From assembly GCA_000231825.2 (NCBI GenBank), contig JH720299.1:461055-525054 (forward strand): DNA of 64,000 nt, in the 5' to 3' direction. A program made the translations under genes and the position numbers. Position 1 is the stretch's first letter; each line of letters begins with the position of its first letter. Under the pieces are notes generated by a model. The model was given only the letters and a program-made list of their open reading frames with translations, made no database searches and had not been told where the DNA came from. The DNA comes from Tetrahymena elliotti 4EA (Eukaryota > Ciliophora > Oligohymenophorea > Hymenostomatida > Tetrahymenidae). This document shows, in pieces, positions 54,695-64,000 of this stretch.

Positions 54695-55322
54695 TCAATC
54701 TATGAAGAGATCAACTTTGGCTAATTATGCAAAATTAACATAATCTTTATAGTCCTCTAAACACATCTTCCTCTAGATGTAGTATGAGCTGCTTTGAGAT
54801 GAGATATTAGACAATATCCTTCTTCTATGAGCTTGTATTTTCTGTTACTATGATTGGTTAGTCTCAGCTATAAGAAGTTCTCATCTTGACAGATTAGTTA
54901 GAGCATTGTTCTATCTAATAGTCTGACTTTACATTTCAATCTAGTCTCTCTTATCTTTCTAATGTCTTCATGTTTAGTATTTATTATTATGGATATGGAG
55001 AAGATATTACAAGCATTGATACATACTCTTGCCCATAATCAATATTGGCAGAACAATCTATTTAATATTCTGGAAGTTCATCAGCTGGTGTATAGAAGTT
55101 TGCATAGTATACTAACAGATACTAATAGTTATTACTACTATAGGCTTTACCAAATGATTCAATAGTATATTACAGGTTAGAGGTGTTGTAACCCACATAC
55201 TTTGTTTTGACAAGTGTTCTTCTGAAGCTTAATTCGTATTCCATTTTTCTTATTTTGTTACTTTTATAGTTCTCTTATAGTTTTATTATTCTACAATAGT
55301 CTTCATGATTCATATCATTCAT
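54695..55322 (-). pseudogene. Element ORF B, frameshifted
   Basis: Starts MNDMNHEDYCRIIK, continues through RRTLVKTKYVGYNTSN and YYANFYTPADELPEYQ, and in this frame stops at TGA at 54,936. A second frame continues with good codon use (RHQKDKRDQIEMQSQ ... KMCLEDYKDYVNFAQLAKVD) to TGA at 54,695, with one in-frame TGA near 54,887. The simplest reading is one gene with a frameshift near 54,960 and a nonsense codon. Its ATG overlaps the stop of ORF C. Family unknown. Confidence 0.5.
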
Positions 55323-55669
55323 TTTTTCAAACCTCTCCCTACGTCAAATAGTATTGTAATTATAATAATATTGAAGTTATACACTCTCAATCTCTAACAT
55401 AACAATTCTATAATCAAATTGTTTATCAGTTCGATATAGGTAATCATTTGAGATTATCTTTTAAAATCTATCTCTATATAATCTCTTTTTATATTGGGAT
55501 CTCCTTTTATATTATTCTTTTCAAATAGGACATAAGCTACTATAGCAACCAATGATACATCTTCTTTATAGAACCTATCACAACATCTCCTCATATCATC
55601 CAATATTCTCTTCCTCTTCTCTTTATCTAGATACTGAGTATGATCCAAGAACTCTTTGATCTTTTCCAT
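55319..55669 (-). CDS. Element ORF C, small unknown protein
   Basis: A 116-residue frame beginning MEKIKEFLDHTQYLDKEKRK and containing RRCCDRFYKEDVSLVAIVAYV; mainly helical and charged. Its start is only 15 bp from the start of the oppositely directed ORF D, so they share a tiny divergent promoter. The last 30 residues turn hydrophobic (NIIIITILF), while another frame there reads more like protein (QFDYRIVMLEIES), so a frameshift near 55,430 is possible. Family unknown. Confidence 0.5.
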
Positions 55670-55684
55670 GATTTTTTTTGTTAC

Positions 55685-56988
55685 ATGTTTTTACTCTTAT
55701 AGCTCCAATTGAATAGCACATAGAATACAGTATTGTAAGAATACTTACCAGAGCCATATATCACTCTTCGAGACTTTACTCTCATTCTGTTCGAATAAAT
55801 ATATGCGCATAACTATGTCTTAGGATTGACTTTATATAACAACTTAACAAGACTCATGAACAAAATCACTCTACAAGAGTCCATATTCTATTCATATCTA
55901 CAATAGATCTTAGAATCATGTCAATAGAGTATTATGCTGAGCATCTAAGAGAACTATTATTATGAAGTATACTAGAACTATCAAGGAAACAATTATCCTA
56001 CCTTAGAATAATACTTATAGAATAGTCTCTTACCTCAAATTACATAGAGGAAGCTTGATGCAGGATATTTAAGATCTCTGATGATAAGGACAATGAATCA
56101 AAGTTAATAACATAGTCTCTATATTAAAAGCAATTTGAGCAATAAATACAGTAATAGACACAACCTCTCCAGAATTTGAATTAGTATTAGAATCAGTATT
56201 AGAATCAATAATAGATGCAACGTACATAATATCAGACATAACAGCAGGTATAATAGACAATGTAGTAACATACATAATAGATACAGTAAAAGTAACCTGT
56301 ATAACAATAGTATGTATAACAATAGATGCAATAGTCTGTATAATAATAATCTGTATAAAAATACGATGAAGGATTGACACAGAGAATCAATACAGTACAT
56401 AATAATGATACTCTAGACAATGATCCTTCCTATGATACTCCTCTTACCATCGATCCTCTTGACCCAAATAATAATACTTCTATTCCTAACAATGCTTCTG
56501 CTCCTATTAGTAATAGCATTGCAATACCATAATTAACTCCTGAGCAATAAGCCAGATTCCTTTAACTGAAGAAATAAGAAGAAGAGAAACAGATATTAAA
56601 AGAACAATTCATCCCCGATGAAATGACAATAGAATACACTGATGAGAATGGTAATGTCATATAAACTCAAGCAGCCAGTACACCATATTAGCCCAGAGCA
56701 GAGACTAGATAAACTATATAGAAAGCAGGTTAGACAGTTAATCCAGAGTTTGAAAGGTTGAAGGAGATTGCTTTGATGTAATAAGCTCAAGGAATAACAT
56801 AATTTTAACGAAGAACATATGATGTATAATTATCTGGAGGCATAGATAAGAATGCTGCTATGGATAGATAACACACTCTTCAATTATTTGGACTATAGAG
56901 TTTGGAAGAGTAAGAATAAACCGAGTTTCCTATAAGCGAATAAGAAGCAGAGGAAACAGTGAGACTATAGAAAACTGGCAGGACTTGA
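55685..56988 (+). pseudogene. Element ORF D, Q-rich protein with a frameshift
   Basis: The first frame (55,685 to about 56,080) gives MFLLLQLQLNSTQNTVLQEY, LRDFTLILFEQIYAHNYVLG and helical segments. From about 56,060 a second frame takes over without a stop to 56,988: a glutamine-rich tract (about 60 residues of Q with Y, V, T), then TPEQQARFLQLKKQEEEKQ, an acidic PDEMTIEYTDENGN and a charged tail. The shift is -1 (or +2) between 56,058 and 56,177; no GT-AG intron or slippery heptamer explains it. The antisense ORFs of this tract are shadows. Possibly a structural or linker protein of the element; unknown. Confidence 0.5.
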
Positions 56989-57181
56989 TGTTTGTAATTA
57001 AGATAATTTACTTCTGATCCGAAGTTTTAAAACGAAATAACTCTATGGTTAACTACAATTTATAGTAAACTTTAAAGCTTGACTTTTCAGTCAAACCCTA
57101 AATTCGAACTTTTATCTTTTACTATATTTTTATTAAAATAAACACTCTTTTATTATCTTTTTATGGGATTACTCAGACTCT

Positions 57182-58286
57182 TCAGTCTAAGTATATTTTG
57201 ATCATAGCAATGATTTCATCTTGGTCAAAGGTCTCAATGTCAATACCTTTGAATATAAGATTAAACAATCTTTGCTCTTCTTTTGCATCCTTTTCCAAAC
57301 CAACAACTCTTTGTCTGAGTTGCTGTCTTACTATGGATGCGCTGAAAGAAGTGAGATCAACAAGTTAGACTTTTTTGTTTTAGTCTTTGCCACCCAACAT
57401 ATCTTCACATGAGATAATATTTTATCTTTACTGTTACTTCTTTTATTCTAACAATTCCTTCTTGATTGTGGATTGGGATTTGCCAGAATTGATGGTAACT
57501 TTCACTGAGTGCTGATTTTTTTATTGGACCATTTCTTTCTTTTAGTAAGAATTCTAAACCTTAGGTTTTTATTGCTTAGAGTTTTATCTCTAAGGTTTTT
57601 ATTCCTTTGGTTAGATTTTTCTTACGAATGTGTTGCCTCTAGGACCCTATTGTTCCTCTCTCTTTTATTGCTTTCTTAAGAGGACGAGAGGAATACGATT
57701 AACTTTGGGCTAGCTCAAAGGCTTTTCCAAAATTTAATTGTCTCTATTTTTGTAGCTACTGGTGTGCTACTCTAACCATCTCTTGTAATTTTTTGAGATA
57801 TATTCGTCTGCCTTCACGTTGTTGGCGAATATATCGTATGTGAAATCGCTAATGGTTACAGTTAAGTAACCATGTTGGTTGATCAAAGCTTTCTAGTTGT
57901 TCACATAAAGAGAGAGCTTTTTGACCAGTGACTCGTGATGTTTGCACTATAATGTTGAAGTGATCAAAGACTTAACTTAGGACCTCATAAGCCTCTTCAA
58001 ATGAACAGAACTAGTTCTTTTCTAAATGCTCGCAATATTATTCTCTTGTTATTGCTAAGTCATTATTAGAGCTTTAGAAAGCATTGCTGAGCTCTCTGGT
58101 GAAATAAAGTACATACTACTCGAAGAGGTTATAAATGTACTCAGGTCCATATACCTGCTAGACATTCAAGTCTTCAATCAACTATTGGAAAAAGTAGTTG
58201 ATGGCATAGCAGTTTGGATATGCATCGGCAATGGTAGCAAAGACTTGCTAGAAGAAATCTTCGAAACAAATCAATAGAAAGAACAT
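57182..58286 (-). pseudogene. Element ORF E, unknown protein with a +1 frameshift
   Basis: The first frame begins MFFLLICFEDFFQQVFATIA and runs through VYGPEYIYNLFEQYVLYFTR. After about 57,930 a frame one base on continues with SLVKKLSLYVNNQKALINQ, TISDFTYDIFANNVKADEY, a K/Q-rich linker, SVKVTINSGKSQSTIKKEL and IISCEDMLGGKD, to TGA at 57,182. Together about 367 residues. The original first frame stays open by chance to 57,405. The N-terminus could be a signal anchor. Its start is 38 bp after the end of the RING gene on the same strand. Family unknown. Confidence 0.5.
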
Positions 58287-58324
58287 AGAGATAAAAATAG
58301 CCCTGAGTATAGATTGATGTTATC

Positions 58325-59092
58325 TCAAGAGAAGTACTATTAGTCTCTACAATAAGGACATCTATCTACCTTTTCTATACAGCCCGGACACATGATTTAA
58401 TTACAACATTCTAGTCTCACAGTTTCCAAGTCTTCAACACAACATATAAAACTTAAGTCTTCATCTTTTTGATATTCTTTGGATTAAGACAGCTTGCTCA
58501 TAGTCTTATTGAGATAATTTATTAGAGTAACTAATTAATAGACTAAGTATAGAATCATAGCACTTGCAATTAATAATACATATTGTGTGATAAACTAAAT
58601 GAAAGCATCTTTAACAGTTGACATTCCATTCTTGTAGCAACATATAATGAAGAATACTAATTGGATAATGGTTTATCTAATTGCAAGTTAATCAACATCA
58701 TCATAGACTTATATGTTGTACTTTATGTAGTTAAAGGGTAGTATTTTGTTATATGGTTCAAATTTGGTTTTGTTATTATAGCATCTATACAACTATCTAT
58801 AGTATAAAACTATGAGATTATAGATATGTTTAAGATAGACAACATAGAAGTAACATGCTGTCACAATACCAAATACGATCTTTACCATGATGGTTATATG
58901 TAGATGTAGCTCTATTTTGTTTAGCTGATTACTTTACTATGTGCTCTCCTAGATACTCTTCAATGTATCTTCTTCTATTTCCTCTTTATAACCTTTGAAG
59001 ATTTCAGAGGTATTATATGATAGACTATTGTACTCTATCAATAGTCTTACTACGAAGCAGGTAAGTTTAACCAAAAAGTGTTTGTTTATCAT
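58325..59092 (-). CDS. Element-encoded multi-pass membrane protein with IAP-like RING
   Basis: An intact 255-residue frame. Residues about 68-90 (VKIVFGIVTACYFYVVYL), a middle segment (IIQLVFFIICCY) and YVLLIASAMILYLVYQLV are three hydrophobic, probably membrane-spanning segments. The C-terminal 35 residues read CCVEDLETVRLECC, NQIMCPGC, CPYCRD, which aligns with IAP/MDM2-type RINGs. However the first cysteine pair is compressed to CC and the zinc-binding His of CGH is Asn (CCN). It may bind zinc poorly or be a modified E3. It ends before ORF E on the same strand. I infer a membrane-anchored ubiquitin-ligase-like factor of the element; the RING call is by alignment of cysteine spacing only. 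Confidence 0.65.
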
Positions 59093-59191
59093 TGATTATA
59101 TTTCGTTTAGTTTATCTGTTTAACATCTTAGAGATCTTTATAGATTTAACTTTTCACTTTTATCTAGATCAATATAATTAAATTAGATAGT

Positions 59192-60468
59192 ATGATACTT
59201 TACTATAAAAAATCAGATATAGAACAAGTAACTCAGATATTTGATCTGGTAGAGAAACTTTACTTAAAGAACATATCAAATCTCAACAAGTTACTCTTTG
59301 TAAGTGTCGACTTTGAGTTTTCAAGGTTGGATAATAGTATAGGATTAGTGTAACTCAAATTCGATCAAATGGGTTTATATGATGATCAGTTGAAATAGTT
59401 CAATGAACTTGTACAGGATAAAGTTATTATTATAGAGTTGAGAAAAGTATCTAATTAGACTAAAGGTTAGAACTTATCACTGGAACATATGAAGTAAGTA
59501 TAGATTTTATAAGAGAGGTTCTTATTCTAGTTTCTCTTTAATTGTCAAGATAATGTCTATAAGATAGCTCAAGGGCCTTTTTCTGGTGATGTACCTAATC
59601 TGAATAAGAAATATGGTAAGTAACCTATTAGTCTAAGCGCAAGAGATTAGGATAAAGTACTATTCAATCCAGTTAGATATTTTGTGAAGAACATGATAGA
59701 TATCAACTTATTCTATAATATACTATAGAAGCTCAACGGTGTAAGCATAGGTGGTGCTCTGTATGGTTTCTATTCATTCTTCAATGTTCTATCTAAAGAA
59801 AAGATCAGAGAGATAGAAACTTTGGGTTAAAGAGGTATGAATGCTAGGAGAGAATTGGGTGATATTAGTGTTCTGTCTAATAATGACTATTTAATGTACT
59901 GTTACTATGATGTTAGGTATCTCTTCGAATGCCTTCTTCACTAGCGCAATGAATAAAAGCTCACTGGTTAAGAGTTCATGTTCTTTTGTTCCTATATCTC
60001 ATTGATCTCAACCTTGAGATTATTTCCCTTGAATAGATAGTAAATTAAGATAAGACCAAAGTAGTTAAAAAGGATCCTGTTGCAAAACCCTTTAATCCCT
60101 TCAAGTATAGTTTTAAACCTTAGCTAAGAGGAGGTAAGGATATCAAGATAACTTTCGAAGAGACTATAAGATTCTTTAATATACCTTCCAATAAAGAGAC
60201 AACGAAGTTCTCTATCAAAGAGACTATAGAAAGTGGTATGTTTGATCTAGAGTAATAGAAGAAGATGAAGGCTGGAGGCAACATGAAAAATATAATGTAA
60301 AAAAAAGAAGATAAGGGTCTGACTCTTATCATATAGCATCTATTAGAAATTAAACTATCACAGAGTCAATAGAATAAAGTCAATGAGATCATTGATAAGA
60401 TGTCAACTAATAGAATACACATCATAAGAAAGTAATAATAGCTCTTGTATTCTATTATCTAACTATGA
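59192..60468 (+). pseudogene. Element-encoded RNase D-like 3'-5' exonuclease, frameshifted
   Basis: The frame starts MILYYKKSDIEQVTQIFDLV. Residues 36-44 read FVSVDFEFS, the D-x-E of exonuclease motif I. Residues about 234-246 read YLMYCYYDVRYL, which fits motif III (Y-x3-D) of DEDDy exonucleases such as RNase D and the Werner exonuclease. A middle Asp region (MIDINLFYNIL) may be motif II. Near 59,990 the better frame moves by -1 and continues DLNLEIISLEQIVNQDKTKVV, then KDPVAKPFNPFKYSFKPQLRG, to TGA at 60,466. About 425 residues in all if joined. It starts 99 bp from the divergent RING gene. Family call rests on two motifs. Confidence 0.6.
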
Positions 60469-60610
60469 TAGAGCATGAGGATATTGAGTAGTTAGTTATC
60501 TGTCAAATAGATTAGAGTAAGACTTTGCCTTGATAACCAAACACATACTCTACTATAATTTATTGTCTATGAAATGGTTACAAGGGCTTGTATAGATTTC
60601 TATATGAAGA

Positions 60611-62815
60611 TCATTGGTATAATAGTTAGCCCTTGAACATAGTACCTAGCTACTGGAAATGTATTTAATTAATGAACTCTTCAAAAGTGTCATTGGATAA
60701 ATAGAGTTGGAGATATTATTCTGCTATATGTATCTAAATTTCAAAGTCCTAGCTTACCACATTATAAGACTCTCTTAGTCCTAGTATACTCTATATCTCC
60801 TACATCCTATACTGTATATGACCCAATAGATCTTTTCTATTCAGAGGAAAGGGCAATAATTCATGATTAGTAGGTACTATCAGATATAAATTATTGTCTG
60901 AATTTACTTCAAGCTCTATTAGAAATGATATGAGAACATCTTTATAATAACCTCTATGGTTCTTCTATTAGTTCTTCTATCGATATTACTATTGATATTA
61001 CTATTGATACTTTATGAATACTGACAATTCTTGATCTTGAAGATACTCAATCAGACTTTTGAACAATTCTTCAAACTCTGTTATAGAATAGCTGTTAAGA
61101 TTCTTTCCATGGAAAATGGATGTTATGCTATTCTCTTCAGATAATATATTCTTCTTTCTCTTATTTTGTTTTCTCTCTTCATTCTTTATATTCTTTGTAT
61201 ACTTCTTTCCTATGGTCTATGTATTAGTTGTCAAGGTCTTAGATAGAGATTCTTTCTTTACCTTGGCGACTTTTCTAGCCTTCTTAGCTTTTTAACTTCC
61301 AAGCTTCTCTTTGGGTATAAGTGTTTCATCAAGATCGAATTTAATCTCAAAGGCGTTACGATCACTAATACTCTCATAGACCTATTAATTCTGATACTTG
61401 CCTAATTGAACTATGATAGCTTAGAAGAAAGATCTTGGTTTCTGGTTTATGTACTCTTGGTTATAATAGTATTCAAACTCTTCTGCTTCCTTCGAAGTAG
61501 ATATGATAGCAGTGTTATCAAATAGAAGATTAAGATCTCTATTATTCCTCTCAAGAGTTAGTAATTGATCTAGATTTTAGAGTTATAGCTCTTGTATGCT
61601 TTTAAATATATAGATGTTCTCTCTGTGGTCCTGTTCTCTTTTTTCTTAGTTCTAGTCTCTATCTCTATTCACTATTAGAAAGCCTAATTCACCTAGGAAA
61701 TTAGTCAAGAAGTCTTTCTATGTGCTCATAGTGTTAACATCTTTAAACACAAAGGAATTGAGAGCGTAGACTATATGATGATGATTAAGATTCTACTTCT
61801 AATAGGAGTCTAACTAGTTTAATACTTCTTGGATGATCTAGCTATAGGTGTATTATTGACTCTTCTTGAATATCTTTCTTATACAGCTCTTATACTCTGT
61901 GAGTTCTGTTATCTCTTTATCCTTGAAGAATATCTATGACTCTAAATCTTTATCTTTAATCTTTTAAGAGTTATAAGACATCTTCTTGCTATTACAAAAC
62001 TCTTTGTTAAGAGTAGTACTTGAGCATTTGAAATCAGTGAAATCATATTCAATGGGACATAGATTAGGATCAGAACGACTTAGATAGATCTCTTTACAGT
62101 CTTTATAGAGTTCTATTAGCTTCTTATTGATATTCAAATCATAGAAGAATGGACAATCAATAGCATTAATCTTTAGTAGCTTGTGTACTCTGGTCATCTC
62201 TATGTACTTCTGCTCACTCTTCTTTATCATCTTTTCTTCTAATGAGAGATTATACTACTCACCCTTTTCTATAGCCTATTACCAAGTCTGTTCAGAAGCA
62301 GAGTATCTATAGAGATGCACTACTTACTCCGGTTGTTTTAATATCACTTGTTTATTCTTATGTTGACAATATCTTATCACACGACCATTGATCTGATTAA
62401 TCTTGCTCATATTGAAAGAGTTATCGAATATATGACATTGACCTACATTGCTAAAAGTTATACCTTCATTAGTTACTTTACTTCCTAATAATATCTTGAT
62501 GACCTTACCATCTATATTTGGTATAGAGTTATAATGTGAGTAGATATATTACTTTACCTCCTATAACTCCTTCTTGGCATCTTGTTGCATAGTCTTCCTA
62601 TCCTATGCTGATAACTCACTATCTTAACCTTCTTCACTTCCTCTTCTCGCTTCTTATCTTTAACCTAATCATAACACCACTTATAGAAGCTTTATACTAC
62701 ACATTAAACTATTCTTGAATGGATCAAGATTTAGGAACTTGAATTTAAAGTACTCTTACTTGAAGTTCCTGAACTTATTTATGTACCATGAGTTATCCTT
62801 GTTGGGAATAAAAAT
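60611..62815 (-). pseudogene. Element-encoded SF2 helicase, N-terminally truncated and with a nonsense codon
   Basis: From about 62,660 down to TGA at 60,611 one frame of roughly 685 residues is open. It carries LLGSKVTNEGITFSNVGQ (motif V) and INQINGRVIRYCQH (motif VI, Q-x2-G-R-x2-R), the C-terminal RecA half of an SF2 helicase like those of large DNA viruses and Polinton-type elements. A 400-residue charged C-terminal extension follows (KKARKVAKVKK is likely a basic or nuclear signal). Upstream the same frame, up to about 62,810, reads NKDNSWYINKFRNFKQEYF, but is interrupted by TGA at 62,669-62,671; a neighbouring frame (FYKWCYDQVKDKK) looks coding there, so two compensating frameshifts are an alternative. 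The Walker-type N-terminal half is missing at the element edge. Confidence 0.7.
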
Positions 62816-63092
62816 GAAATATTATTGAAGAAGTAAGATACATATCCTAAAAGATAAAATATTTTTTAACATATTAAATTTAAGAATAAGGCTAGATTAA
62901 GAGATTTTATAATGTTTATAATGAATATTTGATATAAAAAATTAAGGAAGATACAAAGGTAGTTTTTAAAGAAATAAACATTTTAAAATAATTGAATGAA
63001 TAATTACAATTTTTTGATAAATTAATTAAGATGAATAAAATTAATCAAATGACTAATTTTTAAGAGAGTAATCTATAGAATTTACTTTAAAA
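62816..63092. other. AT-rich spacer beyond the element
   Basis: The base composition drops back to that of the host intergenic DNA right at about 62,815. No terminal repeat or target duplication is visible against the left edge near 54,440. Confidence 0.5.
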
Positions 63093-64000
63093 TCAGTTAT
63101 TATGGCTAATATAGAATTAAGGCTAATATGAAGAATTGCTATTTCCTTTTTTATTTAACTCAACAACTTCAAATATGTTTCTATTTTGAATGGTAATTGA
63201 TTTAGATTTTGAGTTCTTCTTTTTTTTGTTTGTTATTTTAAAAGGAGAAAGGACTCCTTTAGTAAAATTATCAAAGCTTTAGTTTTGTGTTTGACTGATA
63301 TCATTTTCCAAAAAATTAGACTATTTTTTATCTTTTTAAATACTAGAATGAATTTAGCTATCAGCAAGGTGTTTTGAATTTGTTGAACCAAAATTTATTT
63401 CAGGTAAAGTCGTTTTCTAAAAGAATAATTTATCAAATAGTTTACTTTTGTGTGTTTTATTTTACTAATCTAAAATTTTGATTGGAGTATGCAAGTGTTC
63501 AGTATTTCTAACTAAATCTTGTTTTAAGCTTAGATTGAAGGGAGGTCTTTTTTCTAAAATCACTTTTTGTTTTTATGTAGACAATTGAGTACAAGAGCTT
63601 ATTGATTTTTAAAGATATACAGAATTAAATTATTCTAAATTGTTTTGCGAAGAGTTTTTTTGTTGTCTCTTCATTTAAATTTTCTTTTTTCCTTCAGCTT
63701 ATGTAATTTTTGAGAGCATTAAATTCTTTTTAGTTGGAAAAGTTGGCATTTCGTTGTTACTAAATAAATTTTTATTAATTTTTTACAAGTTTTGCACTGA
63801 AGAAAATTAATTAAGTAGAATTTTATTATCATTTGAAGAAGATTTGAAAATACTATTAATTTTTTCAACATCAGATACTTATGTTGTGCATTTAGAATCT
63901 ATAAAGGGTGTTGTTTGATTGGTTAAAAACCTTTAATTTTTATCCATAGAAATATCTGTAGGGATATCAGCAAGAGTTCTTAATTAAATGTGATTTTTTG
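63093..64000 (-). CDS. 3' part of an unknown N/K/S-rich protein (runs off the window)
   Basis: A frame open from the window edge to TGA at 63,093 encodes about 302 residues, rich in N, K, S and Q, with short basic stretches (KITNKKKKNSKSKS) and a tail SYQPQFYISHNN. It contains a dozen or so TAA/TAG glutamine codons, so only the ciliate code opens it. No domain is recognised in this disordered-looking part; the start lies outside the window. Confidence 0.6.

Larger units (their letters stand above)
54381..62815. mobile_element. Internal fragment of a virus-like DNA transposon (Tlr/Polinton-like candidate)
   Basis: Between about 54.4 and 62.8 kb the sequence becomes visibly less AT-rich and gene-dense. 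Eight genes lie on both strands with gaps of about 6-140 bp between most of them, no evident introns, and a stop overlapping a start (55,319-55,322). Glutamine is written TAG at least as often as TAA, whereas TAA dominates in the host genes. The content includes an SF2 helicase with virus-type motifs V/VI, an RNase D-like exonuclease and a membrane RING protein. Both ends fall into partial genes and lack visible terminal inverted repeats, so it is truncated. No polymerase, integrase, packaging ATPase or capsid gene is in the fragment, so the exact class is not proven. Several genes have frameshifts. Confidence 0.65.

Noticed and set aside
56069..56420. Three overlapping minus-strand hydrophobic ORFs
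   Set aside because: They arise from the antisense of the glutamine-rich tract of element ORF D, which reads in a good frame on the plus strand.
60120..60332. Minus-strand ORF with hydrophobic residues
   Set aside because: Antisense to the second frame of the exonuclease gene, which has better residue use and joins to it.
55685..60468. Programmed ribosomal frameshifting in the element genes
   Set aside because: Shifts occur in both directions and no X-XXY-YYZ slippery site lies in the possible window for ORF D, so decay is simpler.
62669..62671. TGA in the helicase frame read as a sense codon (a further code change)
   Set aside because: All host genes and other element ORFs end at TGA, and a neighbouring frame looks coding here; a mutation or paired indels explain it better.
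1..64000. CRISPR arrays, bacterial operons, ribosome binding sites, tRNA or rRNA genes
   Set aside because: The DNA is eukaryotic nuclear; no regular spaced repeats and no convincing tRNA or rRNA fold was seen by eye. A tRNA scan was not possible.

Overview
The window reads as nuclear DNA of an oligohymenophorean ciliate, most likely Tetrahymena or a close relative. It is very AT-rich. Long frames open only if TAA and TAG code for glutamine and TGA is the only stop. Introns are GT-AG and about 50-670 nt long, too long for Paramecium. With that code almost every broken short ORF joins into a full-length gene, and most splice phases close exactly.

Layout: 2.8-10.1 kb (-) a 2,293-residue leucine-rich-repeat/coiled-coil protein; 12.5-13.8 kb (-) an AIG1/GIMAP-like GTPase; 17.0-17.4 kb (+) a small secreted protein; about 18.0-18.5 kb (-) a decayed mariner-like transposase, with two copies of another old repeat at 11.2-11.7 and 14.9-15.8 kb; 20.1-21.0 kb (-) and 22.6-26.0 kb (+) two related protein kinases transcribed away from each other; 26.5-28.7 kb (-) a mitochondrial ACSF2-type acyl-CoA synthetase; 30.9-35.1 kb (+) a large protein with two cyclic-nucleotide-binding-like domains; 37.8-39.0 kb (+) a GPI-anchored surface protein; 40.5-44.1 kb (+) a cullin with 11 exons; 45.5-48.7 kb (-) a BRE1-type RING E3 ligase; 50.5-54.0 kb (+) an unknown protein with an N-terminal conserved part; 63.1-64 kb (-) the 3' part of another gene.

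The stretch from about 54.4 to 62.8 kb is different. It is less AT-rich and packed with genes on both strands, with gaps of about 6-140 bp between most of them, no evident introns, and a stop overlapping a start. One gene is an SF2 helicase whose motifs V and VI are of large-DNA-virus or Polinton type. Another is an RNase D-like 3'-5' exonuclease, another a multi-pass membrane protein with an IAP-like RING, and the rest are unknown. At least four of these genes carry frameshifts or in-frame TGA codons, and both ends are cut without visible terminal inverted repeats. I infer an internal, decaying fragment of a virus-like transposon, possibly of the Tlr/Polinton group. In Tetrahymena such elements are removed from the somatic nucleus, so the window is probably germline (micronuclear) DNA or an unusual somatic retention. 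This block is the most interesting part of the window.

The host genes do not form one pathway. The nearest links are cullin and the BRE1-like ligase (both ubiquitin-system, convergent neighbours) and the divergent kinase pair.
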